The translations under genes were made by a program, and so were the position numbers. Of a DNA stretch of 23,629 nt, positions 7,185 through 16,011 are shown one piece after another. Under the pieces are notes generated by a model. The model was not told where the DNA came from and made no database searches. It saw only the letters and a list, made by a program, of their open reading frames with translations. Positions within the stretch are counted from its first letter, which is position 1; every line of letters starts with the position of its first letter. This stretch comes from an uncultured beta proteobacterium (GTDB lineage: Bacteria > Pseudomonadota > Gammaproteobacteria > Burkholderiales > Burkholderiaceae_C), in assembly GCA_903958915.1 (NCBI GenBank), contig CAJBVC010000160.1, positions 1 through 23,629 of the forward strand. The letters are read 5' to 3'.

Positions 7185-8096
7185 TCAACTCCAGCTGTCC
7201 ATCAACGCTCCGCCCTGTTCGATCAAAAACTCCTTGAAGGAACGTGCCGCCGGAGACAATTTTTTTTGACTTAAGTGCGTGATGTACCAGTGGCCCATCT
7301 GTGGCATGCCCTGCACATCAACCAGTGCGATGTGACCGCTTGCCAGCTCATGCCGCACCGTGCGCATCGACAGGAAACTCAAACCCATGCCGGCCATCAC
7401 CGCCTGCTTGATGGTTTCATTGCTGGGCATTTCCATTTGCACTTTGAGGGGTGTGCGTTGCTCTTCAAACAGGCGCTCCATGGCGGCTCGCGTGCCTGAT
7501 CCTTCTTCACGCACGACAAACGTGTAGTCACCCAGCACAGAGAAAGGAAGTTGCTTGCGCCGAACCAGGACATGACCGGGTGCAGCAACGATGTTCAATG
7601 GATTGGTGGCAAACGGTACCGCGTCGCAGTCCAGGTCGGCCGGCGCTCGGCCCATCACCACAAGATCAACTTCACTGCGCGCAAGCATGCCGAGAATGTT
7701 GACGCGATTGTCAATCTTTAACTGAACATTGACACCATCAAACAACTTGGCGAATCGCACCAAGAGCATGGGAATGAAGTACTTTGCCGTACTCACGACC
7801 GCAAGGTCGATGCGACCTTTCCTCAAGCCCACATAGTCGGCCATTTGGGCTTCAAGGTCCTTCAGCTGAGCCATGGCCGCCTGCGCATGCACCACAAACG
7901 ACTGTCCGGCATGGGTCAATCGGATATTTCGCCCAGCGGGCTCCACCAGCGCCAAGCCAAAAGCGTCTTCGAGTTGGCGTAGTTGCATCGACACCGCAGG
8001 CTGCGTGACAAATAGACGCTCTGCGGCCTTCGACACCGAATGCTGACGTGCCACTTCAAGAAAGGTCTGAAGCTGTTTGAGCGTATAGGGGCGCAT
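7185..8096 (-). CDS. cbbR: LysR-type regulator of the Calvin-cycle genes, CbbR
   Basis: A 303-residue LysR-family transcription factor. Residues 1-60 hold the winged helix-turn-helix (LKQLQTFLEVARQHSVSKAA, then TQPAVSMQLRQLE); residues 90-295 form the periplasmic-binding-protein-like effector domain. The sequence is CbbR-like (KYFIPMLLVRF, NETIKQAVMAGMGLSFLS, PAARSFKEFL). CbbR activates cbb operons in response to metabolites such as RuBP, PEP or NADPH, depending on species. Its position, divergent from cbbY-cbbF-cbbP-cbbT with a 133-base gap holding two palindromes, is the standard arrangement. The ATG at 8096 has no obvious Shine-Dalgarno. Confidence 0.92.
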   Translation of the reverse strand: MRPYTLKQLQTFLEVARQHSVSKAAERLFVTQPAVSMQLRQLEDAFGLALVEPAGRNIRLTHAGQSFVVHAQAAMAQLKDLEAQMADYVGLRKGRIDLAVVSTAKYFIPMLLVRFAKLFDGVNVQLKIDNRVNILGMLARSEVDLVVMGRAPADLDCDAVPFATNPLNIVAAPGHVLVRRKQLPFSVLGDYTFVVREEGSGTRAAMERLFEEQRTPLKVQMEMPSNETIKQAVMAGMGLSFLSMRTVRHELASGHIALVDVQGMPQMGHWYITHLSQKKLSPAARSFKEFLIEQGGALMDSWS

Positions 8097-8106
8097 GGCG
8101 ATTTAC

Positions 8107-8122
8107 ATCAGATAAATCTGAT
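8107..8122. promoter_or_regulatory. Perfect palindrome next to the cbbR start (candidate CbbR site)
   Basis: ATCAGAT-AA-ATCTGAT is a perfect 7-base inverted repeat with a two-base centre, starting 11 bases upstream of the cbbR ATG. LysR-type regulators commonly bind imperfect dyads between divergent genes, and CbbR sites contain TNA-N7/8-TNA motifs; TTA-N7-TAA can be read at 8103-8115. Autoregulation is an inference. Confidence 0.45.
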
Positions 8123-8169
8123 CATTCTTGAACTAAACATGATTGGAGTTTATGTGTTGGATGACTTAA

Positions 8170-8187
8170 AGTAAATCCATGTTTACT
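8170..8187. promoter_or_regulatory. Inverted repeat in the cbbY promoter region (candidate CbbR site)
   Basis: AGTAAA (8170-8175), six bases, TTTACT (8182-8187) is a perfect inverted repeat. It sits directly before a TATATT -10-like box at 8188-8193; a weak TTAAAG -35-like hexamer at 8166-8171 would give a 16-base spacer. A poor -35 with an overlapping dyad fits an activator-dependent cbb promoter. Confidence 0.4.
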
Positions 8188-8229
8188 TATATTGTGACCC
8201 CATAATTCCCTGAATTGGCAACAAAACAG

Positions 8230-8970
8230 ATGCCCAAAGCCTTGATTTTTGATGTGGATGGCACTTTGGCCGATACCGAGGCGGCGCATTGCGCCGCCTT
8301 CAACCAGGCTTTTTCCTATTTTGGTCTCGATTGGCACTGGGATGACATTCTGTATGCCGAATTACTCGACATCTCCGGGGGCAAGGAGCGCATTCAGCAC
8401 TATTGGAGGACAGTTCATCCAGAGATTCGGGAAGTTGGTGGACTGGCGTTGCAAGACACATTGAATCGACTCCATGAACTCAAGACTGCAGCGTATGAGG
8501 CTGCGGTGAACTGCGGCGCTGTGACCTTGCGTCCGGGTGTGCTCAAGCTGATAGATGAAGCCCTGTCGCAGGGGGTGCAGTTGGCGATCGCGACCACAAC
8601 CTCTCCGGTCAACATCGCAGCTTTGTTGCGCCGTACGATCGGTGCGGACTGGCGCCTGTACTTCACCGCCATTGGTGACGCCTCCAGCGCACCAATCAAA
8701 AAGCCGCACCCCCAGGTGTATTTTCAGATGCTCCAAGCCTTGGATCTGCCCGCTGATGCCTGCATCGCGTTTGAAGACTCAAGCAACGGCTTGCGCTCCA
8801 GCACCGCGGCTGGGCTCTCAACCGTGATCACTCCCACTGCCTATACCCTTGGCCATGATTTTTCAGGCGCCATGCGTATCTTGCCTGATTTGACCCAGGT
8901 GAACCTTTGGCAGCTGCGATCCTGGCACGCCGATTTCCTGGGCGCCCGCGCACCACGAGCCACTCACTGA
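8230..8970 (+). CDS. cbbY: CbbY-type HAD phosphatase (xylulose-1,5-bisphosphatase family)
   Basis: A 246-residue HAD-superfamily phosphatase. It opens with ALIFDVDGTLADTEAAH; the first Asp of FDVDGT is the predicted nucleophile. Further HAD motifs are IATTTSP (motif 2), IKKPHPQVY (motif 3 Lys) and FEDSSNGL (motif 4). CbbY/CbbYp enzymes remove xylulose-1,5-bisphosphate, a RuBisCO inhibitor. The pattern L-D-W-H-W-D followed by SGGKERIQHYW matches CbbY proteins of other Burkholderiales. I chose the ATG at 8230 rather than the in-frame TTG at 8215 because the protein then begins a few residues before the HAD motif, as in homologues; neither has a good Shine-Dalgarno. It is the first gene of the cbb run. 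Confidence 0.88.
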   Translation: MPKALIFDVDGTLADTEAAHCAAFNQAFSYFGLDWHWDDILYAELLDISGGKERIQHYWRTVHPEIREVGGLALQDTLNRLHELKTAAYEAAVNCGAVTLRPGVLKLIDEALSQGVQLAIATTTSPVNIAALLRRTIGADWRLYFTAIGDASSAPIKKPHPQVYFQMLQALDLPADACIAFEDSSNGLRSSTAAGLSTVITPTAYTLGHDFSGAMRILPDLTQVNLWQLRSWHADFLGARAPRATH

Positions 8971-8988
8971 ACACAGAAAGCACTCTCT

Positions 8989-10071
8989 ATGCCATTGACC
9001 AACCGTTCCACCCTGACCCAGTTCCTGATCGAGGAACGCCGACGTTTTCCCAGCGCCAGCGGCGACTTCAACGCCCTGATTCTGGATGTCGCTATCGCCT
9101 GCAAAGCGATTGCCCGTGCGGTGGCGTTCGGTGAACTGGGTGGCGCGATGGGCAACCATGCCACCGAAAGTGGCGGCTCCGTCAACGTTCAGGGAGAGAC
9201 GCAGAAAAAGCTGGATGTACTGAGCAACGAAGTCTTTATCAGACGGACCGACTGGGCTGGTAACCTCGCCGGTATGGCTTCCGAGGAAATGGACCTTCCC
9301 TACCAGATTCCGGCACGCTATCCCCGTGGCAAGTATCTTTTGGTGTTTGACCCCCTCGATGGCTCAAGCAATATCGATGTGAATATGACGGTGGGTAGCA
9401 TCTTTTCTGTCTTGCGCGGTCCCGACACAGGTGCCGACGTCACGGAGGCGGATTTTCTGCAGCCCGGTGCAAAGCAGGTTGCTGCCGGGTATGCCTTGTA
9501 TGGTCCAACCACCATGCTCGTCCTGACCGTTGGCGACGGTGTTAACGGATTTACCCTGGATCCCAATCTGGGTGAGTTCATGTTGACCCACCCCCACATT
9601 CAGGTGCCTGCTGATACGCAAGAGTTCGCCATCAATGCCTCCAACAGCCGGTTTTGGGAGTCGCCGGTCAAGCGCTATGTCGATGAATGCCTGGCCGGTA
9701 AAACCGGCCCGCGCGGCAAAGACTTCAACATGCGCTGGATAGCCAGCATGGTTGCCGAAGCACACCGTATCCTGATGCGTGGTGGCGTGTTCATGTACCC
9801 ACGCGACACCAAAGACCCTGCCAAACCGGGTCGTTTGCGCCTGCTCTATGAGGCCAATCCCATCGGCATGATCATCGAGCAGGCCGGGGGACGTGCCAGT
9901 ACCGGGGAGAAGCCCATGCTGGAGGTGCAACCAACCGCACTTCACCAGCGCATCGGCCTGGTTTTTGGATCCAAAAATGAAGTCGAGCGCATCGAGCGCT
10001 ACCACACGGAGCCTGGTCGGCACGAAATGATCAACCCCCTGTTCACTGAGCGCAGTTTGTTTCGCGACTAG
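8989..10071 (+). CDS. cbbF: Fructose-1,6-bisphosphatase class I, Calvin cycle
   Basis: A 360-residue class I FBPase, which hydrolyses fructose-1,6-bisphosphate (in autotrophs often also sedoheptulose-1,7-bisphosphate). The metal and substrate site is plain: E99-E100, then V-F-D121-P-L-D124-[24 protein letters not shown] at about 66-83 and the C-terminal [21 protein letters not shown] block are also characteristic. The ATG at 8989 lies 18 bases after the cbbY stop, so the two are likely co-transcribed. An 89-base gap with a repeat-like element separates it from cbbP. Confidence 0.95.
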   Translation: MPLTNRSTLTQFLIEERRRFPSASGDFNALILDVAIACKAIARAVAFGELGGAMGNHATESGGSVNVQGETQKKLDVLSNEVFIRRTDWAGNLAGMASEEMDLPYQIPARYPRGKYLLVFDPLDGSSNIDVNMTVGSIFSVLRGPDTGADVTEADFLQPGAKQVAAGYALYGPTTMLVLTVGDGVNGFTLDPNLGEFMLTHPHIQVPADTQEFAINASNSRFWESPVKRYVDECLAGKTGPRGKDFNMRWIASMVAEAHRILMRGGVFMYPRDTKDPAKPGRLRLLYEANPIGMIIEQAGGRASTGEKPMLEVQPTALHQRIGLVFGSKNEVERIERYHTEPGRHEMINPLFTERSLFRD

Positions 10072-10137
10072 CTGCTACATTTTTTATAGCTGGTTGCGCA
10101 ATTCAGCAGGGCGTTACAGCCACTTTTTTCTTATAAA
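10070..10137 (+). repeat. Candidate interspersed short repeat between cbbF and cbbP
   Basis: The stretch begins at the cbbF stop and contains ATAGCTGGTTGCGC, then CAGGGCGTTACAGCC, then a T-rich end TTTTTTCTTATAAA. From memory this follows the pattern of a short intergenic repeat scattered through Comamonadaceae genomes (TAGCTG-TTGCGC-...-GGGCG-TACAG). Only one copy is in the window, so repetitiveness cannot be shown here. Confidence 0.5.
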
Positions 10138-10160
10138 TACCCACCCTTGGAGACCATCCC

Positions 10161-11036
10161 ATGTCTGAACGACATCCCATCATTGCCATCACAGGCTCCA
10201 GTGGAGCAGGCACCACCTCGGTTACACGCACCTTCGAGAACATCTTCCGGCGCGAAGGGGTGAACGCAGCCATCATTGAAGGCGACAGCTTTCATCGCCA
10301 TGACCGCACCGAAATGAAAATTCGACTGGCCGAGGCGGAGAAACTTGGCAACAAAAATTTCAGCCACTTTGGTCCTGAAAACAATCTCTTCCCTGAGTTA
10401 GAAGCATTGTTTCGCGACTACGCAGACACGGGCCTGGGCAAACGCCGCAAGTACCTGCACGACTCCGAGGAGGCCGCTCCCTACCAGCAGCAACCCGGCA
10501 CCTTTACCCCTTGGGAAGACGTTCCCACCGACACCGACTTGCTGTTTTACGAGGGTCTGCATGGGGCTGTGGTGACCCCGGAAGTCAACATTGCCCAACA
10601 TCCAGATCTTTTGATCGGGGTCGTACCGGTGATCAATCTGGAGTGGATCCAGAAGCTCTACCGTGACAAGAAGCAGCGCGGCTACAGCACCGAAGCGGTC
10701 ACCGACACCATTTTGCGGCGCATGCCAGACTATGTGAACTACATCGTGCCGCAGTTCCAGCACACCCATGTCAACTTCCAGCGGGTGCCTATGGTTGACA
10801 CCAGCAACCCCTTCATTTCGCGTGATATTCCTTCGCCCGATGAGAGCATGGTGGTAATTCGTTTTGCCAAACCCAAGGGAATCGATTTCCAGTATCTGCG
10901 CAGCATGATCGACGGCAGTTTCATGAGTCGCGCCAACACCATTGTGGTTCCGGGCGGCAAGATGGAACTGGCCATGCAACTCATTTTCACGCCATTTGTC
11001 TGGCGCATGATGGAACGCCAAAAAAGGAGCCACTGA
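10161..11036 (+). CDS. cbbP: Phosphoribulokinase (class I)
   Basis: A 291-residue bacterial-type phosphoribulokinase, which makes ribulose-1,5-bisphosphate from ribulose-5-phosphate and ATP and is diagnostic for the Calvin cycle. The P-loop is G12-SSGAGTTS20; I-I-E-G-D-S-F-H-R follows at about 38-46. [11 protein letters not shown] and [16 protein letters not shown] blocks and the C-terminal [20 protein letters not shown] are typical. A GGAG box precedes the ATG. The stop is separated by one base from the cbbT ATG, and cbbT's AGGAG box lies inside the end of cbbP, so the two are translationally linked. Confidence 0.96.
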   Translation: MSERHPIIAITGSSGAGTTSVTRTFENIFRREGVNAAIIEGDSFHRHDRTEMKIRLAEAEKLGNKNFSHFGPENNLFPELEALFRDYADTGLGKRRKYLHDSEEAAPYQQQPGTFTPWEDVPTDTDLLFYEGLHGAVVTPEVNIAQHPDLLIGVVPVINLEWIQKLYRDKKQRGYSTEAVTDTILRRMPDYVNYIVPQFQHTHVNFQRVPMVDTSNPFISRDIPSPDESMVVIRFAKPKGIDFQYLRSMIDGSFMSRANTIVVPGGKMELAMQLIFTPFVWRMMERQKRSH

Positions 11037-11037
11037 G

Positions 11038-13080
11038 ATGTACCAAGTACCAACCCCCGACATGGCCAACCAGATGGCCAAGGCCATCCGTTTCCTCGCC
11101 ATCGATGCTGTCGAAAAGGCCAAGTCTGGGCATCCCGGCGCGCCCATGGGCATGGCCGACATGGCCGAAGTACTATGGAACCGGCATCTCAAGCACAACC
11201 CGGCCAATCCACACTGGATCGACCGCGACCGCTTTGTGCTCTCCAACGGCCACGGCTCGATGCTGCTGTATGCATTGCTGCATCTCACCGGCTATGACCT
11301 GCCAATGGAGGAACTGAAGAAATTCCGACAACTGCACAGCAAGACCGCGGGACATCCCGAAGTCGGTGTAACTCCCGGTGTCGAGACCACCACCGGCCCT
11401 CTCGGCCAGGGTTTGGCCAATGCCGTGGGTATGGCACTCACCGAGAAACTGCTGGCGCAGGAATTCAACAAGCCTGACCACGCAGTAGTAGACCATTTCA
11501 CTTACGTCTTCATGGGCGACGGATGCTTGATGGAAGGCATCAGCCACGAAGTCTGCTCGTTGGCGGGGACCTTGCGTCTTTCCAAACTGATAGGGTTCTA
11601 CGATGACAATGGCATCTCCATTGATGGCCATGTGGAAGGCTGGTTCACCGACGACACCCCTAAGCGATTTGCCGCCTACGGCTGGAATGTTGTAGCCGAC
11701 GTAAACGGTCACGATCCCGATGCGCTCGATGTCGTGGTGCAGGCTGCAAAGGCACAGGCGTTGCGCGAAGATGGGAAGCCGACGCTGATTTGTTGCAAAA
11801 CGGTGATCGGCATGGGTTCCCCCAACAAGGCCGGTACGCACGACGTGCACGGCGCAGCGCTGGGCGCCGCCGAAGTGGCAGCTACCCGCGAAGCACTGGG
11901 GTGGGAACATGGTCCCTTCGAGATTCCCACCGACATCGCAGCCGCCTGGAACGCGGTTGCGCGCGGAAATTTTGCGGAGCAGGCCTGGAGCAAGCGCTTC
12001 GATAGCTATCGCGAACAGTACCCCGCCCAGGCTGCTGAACTGAAACGCCGTATGGCGGCAGACCTGATTGCGGACTATGCCGAAAAACTACCGCAACTTT
12101 TGCAAGCGATTGCCAGCAAGCCCGATGCAGTGGCAACCCGCAAGGCGAGTCAAAACGCTTTGGATGCCCTGGCCGGTTTGGTCCCGGAGTTTTTCGGAGG
12201 CAGTGCTGACCTGACAGGTTCCAACCTCACCAACTTCAAAACTTGTGTAAAAGCCGGTCGCGACACCTGGGGCAACCATCTGAGCTACGGGGTGCGGGAG
12301 TTTGGCATGGCAGCCATCATGAATGGCATGGCCTTGCACGGAGGGTACATCCCCTACGGAGGCACCTTTCTCACGTTCAGCGATTACAGCCGAAATGCCC
12401 TGCGTATGGCAGCGCTCATGAAACTGCGAACCATCCATGTTTTTACCCACGACAGTATCGGTCTGGGAGAAGATGGCCCCACCCACCAGAGTGTGGAACA
12501 CATTCCCTCTCTGCGCATCATTCCCGGGTTGGACGTCTGGCGTCCAGCGGATGGCCTGGAAACCGCAGTCGCCTGGACTTCCGCTGTGGAGCGCAGGGAT
12601 GGGCCGAGCGCGTTGTGCTTATCGCGCCAAAATCTTCCGCGATTGACTGGCGACGGAAACGACACCGAGCGCATGACTGCGGCCATTCGCCGTGGGGGTT
12701 ATGTACTTGCGGATGCCGAGCACCCCCAGGCCGTGATTGTGTCCACCGGATCAGAGCTGGAACTAGCCTTGCAGGCCCAAGCCATCCTTGCCAGCGAGGG
12801 TATTGCTACCCGTGTGGTCTCAATGCCCTGCACCAGTGTATTTGACCGCCAAAACTTGGACTACCAGGACAGTGTTTTACCGCTGCATCTGCCAACCGTA
12901 GCGCTTGAGGCCGCGCATCCCGACTTCTGGCGCAAATATGTGGGGCGCACGGGAGCAGTCGTGGGAATTGCAAGCTTTGGTGAATCTGCGCCTGCGAAAG
13001 AGCTGTACGCCTATTTTGGAATCACCCCAGCCGCTGCAGCGCACGCGGTGAGGACACTGTTGACAGGCGCCCGCACCTGA
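11038..13080 (+). CDS. cbbT: Transketolase, Calvin cycle copy
   Basis: A 680-residue transketolase, normal length. The thiamine-diphosphate motif is G160-D-G through D190-N191-G; the catalytic glutamate is E421 in [21 protein letters not shown] near residue 30 and the phosphate-binding [13 protein letters not shown] block are also present. It moves two-carbon ketol units in regeneration of RuBP. The AGGAG box sits within the 3' end of cbbP. It is the last gene of this cbb run: a hairpin follows and the next gene is convergent. cbbZ, gap, pgk, fba and RuBisCO genes, which follow in many cbb operons, are absent here. Confidence 0.95.
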   Translation: MYQVPTPDMANQMAKAIRFLAIDAVEKAKSGHPGAPMGMADMAEVLWNRHLKHNPANPHWIDRDRFVLSNGHGSMLLYALLHLTGYDLPMEELKKFRQLHSKTAGHPEVGVTPGVETTTGPLGQGLANAVGMALTEKLLAQEFNKPDHAVVDHFTYVFMGDGCLMEGISHEVCSLAGTLRLSKLIGFYDDNGISIDGHVEGWFTDDTPKRFAAYGWNVVADVNGHDPDALDVVVQAAKAQALREDGKPTLICCKTVIGMGSPNKAGTHDVHGAALGAAEVAATREALGWEHGPFEIPTDIAAAWNAVARGNFAEQAWSKRFDSYREQYPAQAAELKRRMAADLIADYAEKLPQLLQAIASKPDAVATRKASQNALDALAGLVPEFFGGSADLTGSNLTNFKTCVKAGRDTWGNHLSYGVREFGMAAIMNGMALHGGYIPYGGTFLTFSDYSRNALRMAALMKLRTIHVFTHDSIGLGEDGPTHQSVEHIPSLRIIPGLDVWRPADGLETAVAWTSAVERRDGPSALCLSRQNLPRLTGDGNDTERMTAAIRRGGYVLADAEHPQAVIVSTGSELELALQAQAILASEGIATRVVSMPCTSVFDRQNLDYQDSVLPLHLPTVALEAAHPDFWRKYVGRTGAVVGIASFGESAPAKELYAYFGITPAAAAHAVRTLLTGART

Positions 13081-13084
13081 TAAA

Positions 13085-13112
13085 GCAAACCTCCCCTGCC
13101 CGGGAGTTTTGC
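13085..13112. terminator. Bidirectional hairpin between cbbT and the FadL gene
   Basis: GCAAACCTCCC (13085-13095) pairs with GGGAGTTTTGC (13102-13112) over 11 positions with one mismatch, and the loop is 6 bases. A-rich and T-rich flanks extend the stem on both sides. It lies 4 bases after the cbbT stop and 2 bases beyond the stop of the convergent fadL-like gene, so it probably serves both. There is no long T-tract. Confidence 0.65.
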
Positions 13113-13114
13113 CT

Positions 13115-14455
13115 TTAGAACCGCTGGGTGTACATCATTTGCACATTGGTTTGACCGTGTGCGATGGACATGCCCCCGTTGTTGACCGTCGTCGTTGGTG
13201 CTGAAGTTACCGCGAGATTAATTTGGGCCGATGAGGCAAGTTTGTAGCCCAATCCAACGGTGAAATGGTTCGTCACCGTTGCGGGGAACAACGGATTCAC
13301 GTAGGCGTCGGGGATCGGGTTGTCGGCCATGTTCAGTCCGGCACGCAAAGTAAGATTTTCATTGGCGGTGTAGGACAAGCCCAAGTTGAGCACCGTCTGG
13401 TCTTTCCAGTTCTGCGGCAGCTCAAAATTGACCGACCCACCCATGCCGGCACTGTCGTAGCGCATCTTGAAACTCTTCATCGAAGACGACCAACCAATCG
13501 ATTTGATATCTGCAGCCAGCATCAGCGTTGGACTCACTTGCCAACTTCCACCCACGGCGAGCACCGAGGGCATCTGAAAATCAATGATGGTGATGCGGCC
13601 ATTGTCGATAAAAGTCGCACTGGGTGCGCCCCCTGCATTGGCGGTCATGCTGGCCGTGGTCGCGCCTGATTTCATGTCATCCAGCATCGACTTGAACCGG
13701 TAGGATGCACCTAAGGTTACATCCCTGTTGAGCTTGACCGTGGCACCAATTTTGGCTCCAAAACCCGTGGCTTTGGCAGCACCGGTGTATTTGTCCGAGT
13801 CGGTGAAGTTGATGCGCGCCCAGGTCGCTGTGTTCAGCGCCCCCGACCCCAAGGCACTGCCCAAAGCGCCTGAGCCTCCCGTCACCATGCTACCGAGTTG
13901 CATGGGTGAAGCGGCCATCAACATGTCGAGTCCGGACCACATGTAATCCAGAGTGGCTCCCAAGGTCACATCGGGGCCCATCTGATAAGCCACTGGAATG
14001 ATGACATTTCCAACGCTCAACTCCGATCGCACTGGGTCGCCGGACCCTGCCGCCAAGAATGTATTGGCGCCATACTCCGTTCCCATGCCACCCTGCGCAA
14101 ACATGCCCAGGCCATAGGTCAGGTTACCCGATCGCGCAATGTAACCAATCGCAGGCATTGCATACGATGTTCCACCGGAAGGTGCATCGGGCATGCCAGG
14201 CATGCTAGAGCTGACTTTTGGACCCAGCAATCCCAACGCCACGTCCAAACGTGACTCCGCTGAACCTAGGGCCAGCGTTGCCGGGTTTTGCGCCATAGCG
14301 GCAGTGCCGTGGTCAAACGCCTGCGATGCTCCACCCATGCCGGTCGAAATCGGACCATAGCCCTCCATCAACATTCCATTGGTGGCATATACCGAGCCGC
14401 AGGCGAAGATCGCACATAGAGGCGTCAGGGCGAAGTGTTTTTTTGTCAATGTCAT
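13115..14455 (-). CDS. FadL/OmpP1/TodX family outer-membrane protein
   Basis: A 446-residue predicted outer-membrane beta-barrel transporter for hydrophobic molecules. After a signal peptide (MTLTKKHFALTPLCAIFACG, cleavage near VYA) it has the family's N-terminal hatch motif: G-P-I-S-T-G-M-G-G-A-S-Q-A, then N-P-A-T-L. Amphipathic strands and a terminal Phe (MMYTQRF) fit barrel insertion. I chose the ATG at 14455 over an upstream TTG at 14497 because a GGAGA box lies just before it and it starts a proper signal peptide. Residues 165-200 are rich in Gly, Ser, Met and Ala. It is the last gene of the soe run, 51 bases after the Rieske fusion gene. The substrate is unknown; uptake of a hydrophobic sulfur compound is speculation from context. 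Confidence 0.85.
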   Translation of the reverse strand: MTLTKKHFALTPLCAIFACGSVYATNGMLMEGYGPISTGMGGASQAFDHGTAAMAQNPATLALGSAESRLDVALGLLGPKVSSSMPGMPDAPSGGTSYAMPAIGYIARSGNLTYGLGMFAQGGMGTEYGANTFLAAGSGDPVRSELSVGNVIIPVAYQMGPDVTLGATLDYMWSGLDMLMAASPMQLGSMVTGGSGALGSALGSGALNTATWARINFTDSDKYTGAAKATGFGAKIGATVKLNRDVTLGASYRFKSMLDDMKSGATTASMTANAGGAPSATFIDNGRITIIDFQMPSVLAVGGSWQVSPTLMLAADIKSIGWSSSMKSFKMRYDSAGMGGSVNFELPQNWKDQTVLNLGLSYTANENLTLRAGLNMADNPIPDAYVNPLFPATVTNHFTVGLGYKLASSAQINLAVTSAPTTTVNNGGMSIAHGQTNVQMMYTQRF

Positions 14456-14506
14456 GATTGTCTCCAGTGGTTGTAGTAATTCAGAATGCCGTTGCAAGAA
14501 CCAGCG

Positions 14507-15160
14507 CTACCAAAATGCCATCAAGCGGCCCTTGACGACTTTCGATTCGAAACGTGTGAGCGGGCTATTGCCCTTCTTGATGCAACTACCGCTGGTGGCA
14601 TCAAACTCCCACTGGTGCTTGGGACACGTCAGCTTGGTGCCGTCGAGCGCCAACTCCGTGATGGTGGTTCCCTGGTGCGGGCAACGGCTGTCAAACACTG
14701 CGAAGGATCGGGCTTTGCGGTAGATGAATAGCCCCATGCCATCACATTCGGAGCGTTGCACTTCGCCGTCTTTCAAGCCGGCGCTCGGTCCGACATCGTG
14801 CCATGCGGGTTTGGAAACGACGGGGGCTACCTGCACTGCAGGGGTCGAGCCCAAGTGACTGAATTCCGGCAAATCCATCGACAAAATGACGTCTACCGCC
14901 CAAATGATTTTCGCCAGTCCAAGCGTGGGAAAGGCCATTAGCAGGGCGTCCAACACCTCAACAGCGGTACAGCCCTCGCGCAGCGCGCGTTTAAGGTACT
15001 GCTTGAGACCGCGTTCAGTCTGGACATCGACCTTGGTAATGACAGAGATCAGGTTCTTGGTTTTGGGATCCAGGTGTTTGCCAGCATCCTTTAGAAATGC
15101 GAAGTAATGCCCCAAAGCCTCTGGACGGGCTTTCAATAAATAGTTCAATGCATCACTCAT
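14507..15160 (-). CDS. Carboxymuconolactone decarboxylase-like / Rieske [2Fe-2S] fusion protein
   Basis: A 217-residue soluble two-domain protein. Residues 10-95 resemble the AhpD/carboxymuconolactone decarboxylase fold (ISVITKVDVQTERGLKQYLK, ALREGCTAVEVLDALLMAFP), but where the family has C-x-x-C-x-x-x-H this protein has TERGLKQY, so the redox pair is missing. Residues 117-217 are a Rieske domain with C160-P-H162 and C179-P-K-H182, giving the two Cys and two His that hold a [2Fe-2S] cluster; it resembles ferredoxin-type Rieske domains of dioxygenases and nitrite reductase small subunits. A GGAG box precedes the ATG. It lies 23 bases after the universal-stress gene. A role as an electron carrier for the sulfite-oxidising system is inference. 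Confidence 0.85.
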   Translation of the reverse strand: MSDALNYLLKARPEALGHYFAFLKDAGKHLDPKTKNLISVITKVDVQTERGLKQYLKRALREGCTAVEVLDALLMAFPTLGLAKIIWAVDVILSMDLPEFSHLGSTPAVQVAPVVSKPAWHDVGPSAGLKDGEVQRSECDGMGLFIYRKARSFAVFDSRCPHQGTTITELALDGTKLTCPKHQWEFDATSGSCIKKGNSPLTRFESKVVKGRLMAFW

Positions 15161-15183
15161 TTTCAGGCTCCTAAAATTTGCTA

Positions 15184-16011
15184 TTACGAATGCAGAACCA
15201 GCACCGGATGCTCGGACAGTCCCAGTACTTTTTGGGCGACGCCCCCCACCAGTGCCCGGCCCAGGTGGGTGTCATCACGGCACCCCATCATGATGAGGTC
15301 AGACGTAGTTCGTTCAGACGTCGCCAGAATTTCAGCGAACGGTTTCCCGATCCGGATCTCCGTTTCAAGCACTACGCCGGCGTTTCGTGCCATTTCCTGG
15401 ATTTGGTTATGCAACGGCTGCGCCGCTTCCTGCAAAACATCTGCCGCCACCACAGTCAGAAGGTGCAAAGGCAACTGGCACTGGGACGCCAAGGCCATGG
15501 CGGTTTGGCATATACGTCTACCTTGCGCAGTATTCTCGGCGGCGACGAGAATTCGCCGGCTCCAGAATTGCCCCCCCCGCGGCACGATGAGAACATGGCA
15601 CGGCGCGTGCGCCACAACTTTGCTTACCATCTCACCCAACAGCAAATTGGCCAAAAAACTGCGCTTGCCACGGCGCCGTAGGATGATCAGTTCGCTGGCA
15701 CGCGCGATTGCTTCCTGAACAATCTCTTGATAAAGCTCTTCACCTCGGCGAACTTGAATTTCCACCGAAACACCCATTGACACGGCCTGCAAGCGCAACT
15801 CCGCAATTTTGCGCGCTGCGTCCTGCTCGCTCTTTGCAGCAATGTGCGGCGCCAGCGCCTCAAATTCGGGATTGCTTACCAGCGGGAACACGGCCGGTAG
15901 CGCTAGTCCACAGCGATGTGCCATCGCCAAGGCAACTGCTTCGGCGCCGCTGTCAAACAGACTATGCTCGGTCGCCAGCAACAATCGCGTAAACAGTTCT
16001 GACACGATCAA
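15184..16011 (-). CDS. Tandem universal stress protein (two UspA domains)
   Basis: About 275 residues with two UspA-like domains: the first ends in CHVLIVPRGG, the second starts at RRILVAAENT and ends in HPVLVLHS. The ATP-binding G-2x-G-9x-G-(S/T) motif is degenerate in both: the second reads MGCRDDTHLGRALVGG, with Asp at the second Gly position and Gly at the Ser/Thr position, so nucleotide binding is doubtful. The frame is open upstream to 16143, but I place the start at TTG 16009-16011 because it overlaps the stop of the upstream gene (TTGA) and the domain begins a few residues later; GTG at 16003-16005 is the alternative. It is the sixth gene of the soe run. Confidence 0.82.
   Translation of the reverse strand: MIVSELFTRLLLATEHSLFDSGAEAVALAMAHRCGLALPAVFPLVSNPEFEALAPHIAAKSEQDAARKIAELRLQAVSMGVSVEIQVRRGEELYQEIVQEAIARASELIILRRRGKRSFLANLLLGEMVSKVVAHAPCHVLIVPRGGQFWSRRILVAAENTAQGRRICQTAMALASQCQLPLHLLTVVAADVLQEAAQPLHNQIQEMARNAGVVLETEIRIGKPFAEILATSERTTSDLIMMGCRDDTHLGRALVGGVAQKVLGLSEHPVLVLHS

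Noticed and set aside
8215..8229. TTG start giving cbbY five extra residues
   Set aside because: The ATG at 8230 starts the protein close to the HAD motif, as in CbbY homologues; the TTG has no supporting ribosome-binding site.
14456..14497. TTG start for the FadL protein adding 14 residues
   Set aside because: The internal ATG at 14455 has a GGAGA box and begins a normal signal peptide; the extra residues would spoil the signal sequence.
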